Shown one piece after another: positions 45,396 through 54,200 of a DNA stretch of 64,000 nucleotides. The position numbers and the translations under genes are program-made. Source of the DNA: Prorocentrum cordatum (taxonomy: Eukaryota; Sar; Dinophyceae; Prorocentrales; Prorocentraceae); the NCBI GenBank assembly GCA_963575745.1, contig CAUYUJ010016139.1, forward strand, positions 103,501-167,500, written 5' to 3'. The first letter of the stretch is position 1. Every line of letters starts with the position of its first letter. Below the pieces are notes generated by a model, which had not been told where the DNA came from, made no database searches, and was given only the letters and a program-made list of their open reading frames with translations.

Positions 45396-47850
45396 GTGCG
45401 GGCGCCTGCTCCTACGTGCGGCGACGAGCGCGGCGCCCGGCCCGTGCGAGCAGCGCTAGCTTACATCCACGCCACATATCAGTCGCACGAATTCTTCGAT
45501 CATGTTCCGCGTGCTGTGCTGAAGGAACTACTCCCCCTCGATCGGGGCGCTGCCCCGGCACCCGACGGGCGTCGAACGGGCGAGGCTGACCTCTGGAAGG
45601 GTATTAGTGGTCGTTGCGACGCAAAGGCTTGTTGCATCGGGGACTTGATGTTGCACTTATGCCGGCACTGTTCCCTTTGCGTGCGAATTTCAGAAGGATG
45701 GTGCTCCTTCCAGGAGCTCGTGATAAAGACGAAGACAGGCGGTTATCTGCATAAAACGGTTGCTTCGGCGATGCACAGTTCAACCGTGTTGTCGTCGGGT
45801 TCCGTTCAGATCTTGGGGTCCAAAATAATTGGCCATCGTTTGCATAGTGAGCTTTCGAGCGCTCGCCGGCAGCAGTGGGTTGACGCGGGCTCCCTGGAGC
45901 TGGGGGGCCTGAACCCCCAAATCCTTGTATTCGTCAGGGCTGCGCAATGCAGTAGCTGTTGTCAGCGTCGAGCGCACGTGCGCCCCGTGCGAACTGAATG
46001 GGGCGTCCTAGCACCATGGACCGCTGCTGTACATTACTTCGCTGAGAGTGATTAGGGAGTCGATGCGGGGAGAAGCTCAGTACCCGCAGGCGCATCTATG
46101 TCTCTTCATTGCGCTGGACTGCGATGCCGCGATAATTCTTCCCGCGGCCAGGGAAATCCTTGAAAATATCATGGCGGTTTACGCGATCCCACGTTGTGTA
46201 ATCTCGCGCGTGCTCACCGTCGGCGATGGACCCCCTCCTCCCGCATAGCCGGGCGGGCCCTGGGCCGGCTCAATTGGCCTGGGGGGTCGCAATGCGACGC
46301 CTACAAGAGGGGGGCTGGATCCATCGGTGCTTGAGTTTTCGCTGGCACGCGCACGGGAACCATCGGGCCAAGTGAGAACGCATTGCGATATTCAATCCCA
46401 ATGTGTCACTGAGACAAGTTTCGAGTACCCCCCGGCGGGGCGTTGGTTTCAAACCCGCGCCCCCGTTGGGTAGACATTCGAAGATTATCGCGTCGTTCCA
46501 CTTAAATGAGATGAAGACAAAGAGGCCCGGGTCATTTGGAACATCACGTTCGACCAATTGTGGGCAAGCAGGGGCACGGCGTTCTCTCCAACCCAAATCG
46601 TGGCTTATCTCCCGTCGAATGTGTCCGTTTCTCCGACTGTTGAGTTTGTCGCTGGCGCACTGCGCGCCGATGGGACTCAGGTTGGCGAGCCGCCTGAGAT
46701 GTCCGATGCAGCTGCAAATGGGCTCGCGGCCCCGCCCTGGGAAGATGATGATCGCTACCTTTGCGCGCGGCTTCGCGCGCAAGTTTCGCTCGGGGCCAGG
46801 GCATGCCAATTCTGCTCTGCGACCGCCCCTCGGCCCCCCAATCGGCAAAATTTCTTTGCAGGAAGAATAGTGCGACCCAGGCGGGCTTCGGAGATCGGGG
46901 TTTGCAGCTGATCGTGGAACCCAGGGGCGAACGCTTGCCCACCCCGGACAGCGCGGCAGGCAGGGGTCCTCCTCGGCCGCCGTCGACAGTACCCTTCGCA
47001 CCCATTGGAGGTCTAAGCGGCGGCGGTTCGAATCTGGAAGAGCGGTTGAAAATGTCCCGTGGAGGACAACATTTCTCAACAGTGAACCAGGGTCCGTTCC
47101 CTCGCGGGAAGCCATGGCTCCGTTTGACAGCCCCCGATGAGAAATGAACAGTATTTTCGGTTCATTGATCCGCTCAAGAAAAAAGGCTCATTGCATATAT
47201 CAACTACAAAAGTGATGTAAACCCGCGGCCGCTTGGCGGCGCGATTTGTGGAAGTCGATGGATCAGCCCCCCGCGGCCGCGGCACGCGCGCCCGTTGGCG
47301 ACCGGTGATTTGGGGGGGTGCGCGGGGCGAAGTCACTGCGCCCAGTGCAGGGTGGAAGCTGCGGGGGGGCCTCCACCTGGGCGAGGGGAATGCCATCCCT
47401 TCGCCGGCTTGGCTCGCCGAGGCGGCCAGTTCAACCGGCGGCCTAGTGGCTGCGGCCGAGCAGCAGGGCCTCGCGGCCCCGAACCCTGCGGCGCAGGCGA
47501 ATAATCCGTTGCGGCCGCGGGGAGTTTTCGGGGCGGGCCCCTTCGAACTGCTGGGTCAGTCGCCCGCCGAAGGAACCTTCGTCGGGGCGCGGGGGATGGG
47601 GGGCCTTTGGCTTGGGGCCGCAAAGATGCCCCGCGGGCGGTTAGACCGCCAGCGCCGGTCTTTTCTAATTCGTGCCCCAGTGACAGCGAAGAAGAATCGC
47701 ATTTCCAGTCAATCTCGCCGCCACCAACCCCGCGCGCGCGAAGGGTCACACCGCGGGGGTAGAGCTTCCAGGTTGGTAATAGATCGATATCCTCGAACCC
47801 CGCGGTTCTGGGGGCCCGCCGCCCCCTAATTTGGAAGAAATCGCACCCCG
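45396..47850. other. GC-rich interval, no supportable gene
   Basis: A 219-codon plus-strand frame (45,396-46,055) opens at GTG and lacks an early ATG; a 281-codon minus-strand frame (46,270-47,115) and several others overlap. None shows a recognisable motif, a leader relic or steady codon bias, so I treat them as GC-driven open frames. Confidence 0.4.
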
Positions 47851-47853
47851 TGA

Positions 47854-48320
47854 TTTTACGTTCTCGCGTCCGCGGCCCACGCCGAGAGCGCGACGTCCCA
47901 GCGCGCGATAGAATCCCCGCAAGAAACGGGCAGTAGCGATGACAACCGCGGGCCGTCGAAGCACTTCAAGAACTGCTTCGGCCACTTCTGGAAATTCCCT
48001 AAGTTCCCTCTCGAGCGGAGGCCATTCCGGGCGATTGGGATAATCGGGGGGTTAATTGCGAAATTCATGTCGGCGGGCCGCTACGTGGCCAGCCCCTATG
48101 GGGGCGTAGACGCGTCGGTACCGCTCGAAGCTGAACGCCCCCCAAAACGAAGAAGGATCGACGCTGGCGCGCTTGGCGCGGAGGTCAGATCGGCAGTGGA
48201 GAGCTAGACTTCGTCGAGGCGTACATCAAGGATTCGGGATTGAACCTCAGGTCCCAGGCGCGCGCCCTCGCATCTAGCATGTACTTTTGCATCGCCGAGC
48301 TTGGCCCCCAGTTCAACTAG
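47854..48320 (+). pseudogene. Candidate broken coding stretch
   Basis: 47,854-48,207 is open without an early ATG (the first is at 48,067) and reads protein-like: KHFKNCFGHFWKFPKFPLER, FRAIGIIGGLIAKFMSAGRY, with a basic PPKRRR patch. A shifted frame continues SGELDFVEAYIKDSGLNLRS to a stop at 48,318-48,320. Together they look like one frameshifted or spliced gene, perhaps of a mobile element. Not recognised. Confidence 0.3.
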
Positions 48321-48373
48321 GCCGAGGGGACATCAGGCGACGACGCAGCCTCGCGGGATCAGATGACGGCTAA

Positions 48374-49242
48374 ATGCGACGAACAGACCGCCGCGATCGC
48401 GTTCGGCGTCGCCCGCGCATGCAACGCAAAGAAAGCGGAAGGCACGTTGACGGCTCCGCCGACAATGCGGACCTCACGGGCGTCGATGCACACGACAAAT
48501 CCATTGCCGGTAAGACTGATACAGCAAGCGTGGCAGGCACTGAGGCCGCTGCCAGCTCAGCCGGTGGCGATGCCCCAGCGTCCAAAGCCAGTCCGAGAAG
48601 CATGCCACTGCTTGGGGCCGCTGCTGACTCTGTCAGCGGTTGCGCGCCCGGCTCGGATATGCAATGCAGGTGGATGGCGCCCTCGGCGCGACTGCCGGTT
48701 CAGCCAGTGGCCGCCCCCGATGGGGAGACGCGTTTCTTCCTCCTCTGGCACCGCCTGATCGCCCATCGTCTCAACCGTCGCCCCCGAAGGGAGCTGCGCC
48801 CGGGGGCGCTGGAGGTTCGCCGCCACCCAGGGCCAGGCGCGCAGACATTCGCGTCGGCGACTTCGCGACCCCCGTGGACGGACCGTCAGTTGCCGCGGTT
48901 TCCGCGGCATCTTCGGCAACGGATCAGAAAGATCGTGACATCTAGAGAGAGGACATGACGACAGCGAGATCTGGAAACTGAGATGCCAATCTGCACTACT
49001 GGGCAGGGGATGGACGGCGCGCGCGCTACCAGTGCCATCGCAGGTGTCAGCGGTGGAGCACGTGCGATTACAATTACATGGTGTCCTCCAACAAGGGAAA
49101 AGCACAGGAAAAGGAAAACGATATCGCACACAATCATGAGATCGGTCGTTGGATGAAGACGGTTTTGTCGACTGCCGATCAATTGAGGAGTGCGCGATTT
49201 AACCGTGCGTCGCCTGGGATTCGAGCGCGTTTCTGGCCATGA
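48374..49242 (+). pseudogene. Candidate coding remnants with zinc-finger-like segment
   Basis: 48,374-48,958 reads NADLTGVDAHDKSIAGKTDT and an Ala/Ser/Gly-rich stretch. After a phase change, 48,982-49,242 reads YWAGDGRRARYQCHRRCQRW ... AHNHEIGRWM. The spacing of aromatic, C-x3-C and a later H-x-H resembles FLYWCH/MULE-type DNA-binding fingers. The frame has no ATG at its left edge. Very tentative. 49,243-49,952 has no supportable gene. Confidence 0.25.
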
Positions 49243-49952
49243 GAGGAATGTGCGACTCAGCCAGCCGCACGTTACCCAGGGGCTAAATCTTCTGGAATCT
49301 AAAGACAAAGTTCGTCACCAAGAACATCGCGATGAGCTGGCGCACTGCATAAGTTATGGGGTGCGTCAGTCTGCCACAGCTGGCTTCAAGGATTCGCCGG
49401 GAGTAGATGCCCTCCCGCCCCGTACGCCGCACAAGCATTTTTTACGGGGTTGGCGCCAGGGGGGGGGGCCAACGCGCCTGGGGATTGCACGAAGTCTGGC
49501 AATTCCGGAGGGAGCTGTAGCTAGGCCTATGCATCTTGCCGCTGGGGGAGCTACTGTGGTTCCGTCCCTGCCGTCGCCCGCTGCCGCCGCCGCTGCCACT
49601 GATCATTGGCATCGCGTGTGCGGCAGCTGTATTTGCGGCGGCAAGTAGGTCGTACAAAAAGGCGCGCGCGCTTCCTTCGAGCGCTTTTATCAGCGCACTT
49701 ACTGGTCAGTCTCTGCGTAACGGATACACATGTGTATGATAGCCGAGCCCGTGAAGACCCAAGCCCCGGATCTAGTAAATCAAATGACAGTACGGTGCGG
49801 GCGTTGAATAAGGAATGTGCCCAGGAGACTCCAGGCCCTGGAGGATTCCTTGCCTGGTAAGGGCGGCGGTGATTTCCATGGTCAAGCCCCCATTGGATTG
49901 GTGTTCCACCAGCTTCCAGACCCTGCGTTCCTTATCTAGGGGTTCCATATCC

Positions 49953-49966
49953 AATGCCGTCACCGT
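49953..49966 (+). repeat. Target-site duplication, left copy
   Basis: AATGCCGTCACCGT, identical to 56,663-56,676. The last T coincides with the first base of the spliced leader. Confidence 0.9.
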
Positions 49967-50017
49967 CCGCAGCCATTTTGGCTCAAGCCATTTTGGCTCA
50001 AGCCGTTTCGGCGCGAG
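49966..50017 (+). other. Three stacked DinoSL copies
   Basis: 49,966-49,987 is the full-length leader with one change (TCCGCAGCC instead of TCCGTAGCC). 49,988-50,002 is a perfect 15-nt partial leader CCATTTTGGCTCAAG. 50,003-50,017 is a diverged partial, CCGTTTCGGCGCGAG (four changes). Partial copies begin exactly after the leader's internal AG, as expected when that AG serves as acceptor for the next trans-splicing event. The open frame that runs through here from 49,815 is accidental. Confidence 0.95.
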
Positions 50018-50131
50018 CTGGTGTTCTGGAGCTGGAGACAGCTCGCGTTTGTGTCCACTTACTTCGAAGCGGCGTAGTGGGCACGAGCCAACTTTCACGA
50101 GGACGGCCCCACCTGTGGCAGCCCGCGGGTC

Positions 50132-51202
50132 ATGGCGCCGTCACCTTCGGACCCTGGCATCATCCCAGGCGCGCGCAAGACACCTCTCTGGTCTTGCTCC
50201 TGCGGCTGTGATGGCAACTGGGCGTCCAGGACGCGCTGCCGCCTGTGCTGGAAGGCGGCTCCCTCCCATGTGGTGCAGGCAGCCAAGCTCTCGGCAGCAG
50301 CCGCCAGCGGGCCAGCTCCCAGCTCGTCCCGCCCACGTGGTGCCTGGGCGCAAGGCCCGCCAGGACAGGGGCAGCTGCTGGCGCAGCTGCAGCAGCTGCA
50401 GAAGCAGGTGGCTGAGCTCAAGGGAGAGCCCCCGCCTCCGACGGAGCCCTGGAAAGGACGCAAGCCCCCGCCCAGGAAGTCGGTCGAGGAGAGTCCTGGC
50501 ATCTCCTTCACGGACGTGCGCACCTTCTTGGCAAAGGAGGGGCTTGACACCAGCGCGGTGGAGGAGGCAGAGAAGGTTGCAGAGTCGAAGACGTTGGAGA
50601 GCAAGCAGCCTACTGCACAGACGCAGCGCTGGAGGGTCAAGGCCATGCGGGACAAGATCAAGAAGCTCGAGGCCCGCGAGTCAGCCATCCCGGAGCAGCA
50701 GGCCGCACTTGGCAAGGAGCTCCTGGAGCTCAGGGCTTCGCTCGGCGAAGAGAATCAGAAGCTTGCGGAGGGGGAGACCAAGTTGGTCAAGTTGCAGGCC
50801 AGCGAGCTCCCCGACCCGATTTTGGCAGTTGCAGCTGGGTTGGATGAGGACGTCGCCGCCAGCCAGGAGGCCAAGGACGCCCTCGCGGTCCTCGCCCGCT
50901 TGCAGAACGCAGCCAGCGAAAGCAAGAAGGCTGCCGCCGCTGCCAAGTCCGCTGCGGCTCCTCCTGGTCCTGCTGCTGGGGGTCCAGACGCAGGCGGCGA
51001 GCACCAACCTGTGCCAGAGGCAGACGACATCGACATGGAGCTGCTGGGAGGAGAAGGCTGGGAGGAGAAGCATGAGGAGTATGCCGCAGCCTCAGCAGCC
51101 CTCCGTGAGGCGACCCCCGAGCAGCGGGACGAGGCCAAGCGCAAGCTGCGGGGTGCCTTGGACGCGCTCTGGGCAGCAGGCAAGCGGCCTCGGCACCTTT
51201 GA
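50132..51202 (+). CDS. ORF1: RanBP2-type zinc finger, coiled-coil protein
   Basis: 356 residues starting at the first ATG with good context (TCATGG) downstream of the leaders. Near the N-terminus, residues 20-39 carry Trp-x-Cys, Cys26, Asn29, Cys36 and Cys39 (WSCSCGCDGNW ... RCRLC), a RanBP2-type zinc ribbon known to bind single-stranded RNA. Residues about 80-100 and 165-235 form Lys/Glu/Leu-rich coiled coils separated by a Pro-rich linker. An Ala-rich region and an acidic-basic C-terminus follow. As ORF1 it likely packages element RNA. ORF2 overlaps its end in the +1 frame. Very strong G/C third-position bias, no stops. Confidence 0.85.
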   Translation: MAPSPSDPGIIPGARKTPLWSCSCGCDGNWASRTRCRLCWKAAPSHVVQAAKLSAAAASGPAPSSSRPRGAWAQGPPGQGQLLAQLQQLQKQVAELKGEPPPPTEPWKGRKPPPRKSVEESPGISFTDVRTFLAKEGLDTSAVEEAEKVAESKTLESKQPTAQTQRWRVKAMRDKIKKLEARESAIPEQQAALGKELLELRASLGEENQKLAEGETKLVKLQASELPDPILAVAAGLDEDVAASQEAKDALAVLARLQNAASESKKAAAAAKSAAAPPGPAAGGPDAGGEHQPVPEADDIDMELLGGEGWEEKHEEYAAASAALREATPEQRDEAKRKLRGALDALWAAGKRPRHL

Positions 51203-54200
51203 CCCCAGGCCCATCGCGAGCCTGGACCTCGCCTGCACGGCGAGGTGCCCCCGCCATCCCTGGGTTGAGGGGGCAGGCGCGAGAGGGACCGTGGCGGCCG
51301 AATGTCTGCAGCTGGCCAAGCTGGCGCGGCCTTCGGAGAAGCTGGGCGCCAGCTTCCTCAGCATCAACGGCTCCACGTGGACCGAGTCCCAGACGGCTCT
51401 CGAGCAGCTGCTGGACGAGAAGGTCAGGGACGATGTGTATTTCATCCAAGAGACCCGCTTCACTTCGGCGCTGGCGGAAGGCTCGGCCCGCGCCTGGTGC
51501 AAGCGGAACGGCATCACTGCGGCCTTCGGAGAGTGCCGCAGCACGGGGGCGGCGGTCCAGGCAGTCTCGTCTGGGGTCGCGGTTCTGGTCGGGGAACACC
51601 GCGGAGTGGCAGCGATTGACCAGGCTTGGGGCCAGCACGCACCGAGGATCGTGGCCAGGCGCGTTGCCTTCGGGGACCTGGTCGTGGTGTGCGTCAGTTT
51701 GTACCTGCAGTGCTCGGTCAAACTCAACGAGTCCAACGTGGACCTCTTGAGTGAGCTGCAGGGTTTCCTGCTGAGCTTGCGGGAGCCCTTCGTAGTGGGG
51801 GCCGACTGGAACTTGGAGCCCAGCCTCCTCAGCAGCTCGTGGTGGCCACGAGCAGTGGGGGCAGTGATAGTGGCGCCTGAGGAGCCGACCTGCGGTGACA
51901 GCACCTACGACTTCTTCGTGATCTCAGACGTACTGGCTGGGCTAGGGCCGAAGGTGTCGGTGCTTAGACAGGCGACCACACACCCACACGTACCAGTCAG
52001 GCTCACCTTCGAGAAGTTGAGCAGCCAGGCAGGGATCTGGGTGCAGAAGGGCCCCGAGCCTTTCGAGCTGCCTGCGGCCAGGCAGGAGGGGATCCAGCCC
52101 GAGCCAGAGGAGGAGGACTCGCTGACGGGCTGGAAGGCGCCGCTCCTGGACGAGAAGGGGAGTCCGAACAAGGCGATCTCCGAGTTCTTTGTCCTGGCAG
52201 AGGAGCGCCTGATTCACCTCCTCGGCATCAAGGACGGCGCCAAGTACAGAGGCAGGGCGCAGGGGCTCAGGAGGGTACCCAAGCAGCTCATCCACCTCCT
52301 GCGCTCTGAGGAGGTCCGCAGGACCAGCCCGCTCACTCGTTGCTGGATCACGTTGGGGCGCCTGGCCACTCAGCTGGCGGCCGCGGCGTCGGTGCCTCAC
52401 CCCTCGCAGGGGCACCGCAAGCACGTCAAGCGCCTGCAGGAGGCCGCACTAGGCCTGGTCCCCAAGTTTGAGGCAGCTGGCTGTGACATTTTCGGCGGCA
52501 CCAAGATGGAGACGATGCTTGAGGAGATCTCGGGCAGGTCGCAGCAGGGCGGCATCTTCCTCCAGGCCATCAGTGCCGCCGTAGAGGTCAAGCGCAAGGA
52601 GGACGTGAAGCTCGCCAGGCAGCGCTGGAAGGAGTTCATGGCCGAGGCCCTCAGCGGGAACGGGAAGGGCGCCCACGCGATCATCAAGCAGGCCAACCTC
52701 GAGTCTTGCTCCATCCTCGGCCCAGGCGAGGGCGAGGCCCCCCCAGTCCCGCTGGTCGGGCAGCAGGCCCTGGACAGGATCCTGCAAGAGTGGAAGGCGC
52801 TGTGGCACAAGGACGGCTCCTCCAGCGTCCGCCCAGAGAACTGGGAGGAACCCTTCGGGTTGGACGCGATCACGGCGGAGGAGGTGCTGGCAGCGGCGAA
52901 GACCTTTCCCAGGAAGACGGCGCTGGGATGGGACGCATTCCACCCCAGGCTCATCCTCAGCTTAGGCAGGGTGTACGCCGAGAGGCTGGCCGAGATCTTG
53001 ACAGCCTGGGAACGCCGCCCTCAGGAGTCGGAGCTTTTTACCACGATCATTGCTTTCTTGGGGAAGCCCGACGGGGGCCGACGCCCGATCGGTCTCCTTT
53101 GCATGTGGCTGCGCATCTGGAGCCGCATCAGGCGCAAGTACTGCGCGGCCTGGGAGAAGGACCACACGCTCCCCGAATACTGGGGGGCAGACACGGACAC
53201 ATGTTGCGACAGGGCGGTTTACATTCACAACCTTCTGCTCGGCCTCGCGAGGGAGAAGAACTTCGAAGCGGCATCGGTCTACTTCGACATCAGCAAGTTC
53301 TACGAGCAGATCAGCCACGAGCTGCTGCTCGAAGCGGCCCGAGGCTGTGACTTCAACACAGGGTTGATACAGGCGCTGTGTGTGCTGTACTCGGGCCCTC
53401 GCAGAGCCAGGGCTGACCTAGCCCTCAGCGAGCAGCTGGTCATAGACGACACCGTCATCGCGGGCTGCTCCTGTGCGACGACCATGGCGAGGATCATGCT
53501 TCACGACCTACTCCTGCAGTCGAGGAAGATGTTGCCGATAGGCAGGGTGGCCAACGTGATTGATGACATCTCGGGCCACGGCATCGGCACGCGCAGGCTC
53601 GTCGTAGAGCAGATCGCCAGGTTCGCGAAGGGAGTGGCCACCATGCTGGGGGACAAGCGGCTCCCCATCAACTGGGGGAAGGCCAAAGCACTGGCTTCCT
53701 CAGCGAAGCTGAGGAGAGAGCTGCAGCAGCACGCCAACTGGGTCCTCGCAGACGAAGCCTTTGTCGCTGGCCACCGCGACCTCGGAGGAGACGCGACAGC
53801 GGGCAGCCACCGCAGAGTCGGGACGCAGGTGGCCAGGGAGTTGGCGGCGCTGCGGCAGGGCAACAACCTCACCAGGATCTTCGGCTCGGGGATGAGGCAG
53901 GCCAAGATCCAGAGGGCAGGCCCCGCGGCCAAGGCCCTGTGGGGCTCGGCCATCAGCGGGATACCTCCTGGGCGCATGAGGGCGCTCAGAATATCTGCAG
54001 CGAAAGCCGCCTGCAACCTGCCGACGGGCGCCGCGCTGACGTTCTGCCTGCAGTGCGCGCCCCAGGGCTGGAGGCAGGATCCGCTGGTAATTGCGACGGG
54101 CATGGCGGTCCAGGCGTTTGTGGCCATGAGCTGGTCTGGCCAGGCCTCGCCTGCGGCAGTGCAGGCCTGCCTCAGGGACAGCAGCCGTCTGGCCTCGCTG

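Noticed and set aside
47020-47040. GGTTCGAATCT as a tRNA B box
   Set aside because: The flanking bases do not form a T-arm stem and no A box or acceptor stem is found at the right distance.
46270-47115. 281-codon minus-strand frame as a gene
   Set aside because: No motif, uneven codon use and competing frames on both strands in GC-rich DNA.
49815-51071. N-terminal part of the 2,241-codon open frame as protein
   Set aside because: It runs through the spliced leaders (reading SHFGSSHFGSS) and is out of phase with ORF1, whose domain content is sensible. The opening is a by-product of GC-rich ORF1 codons.
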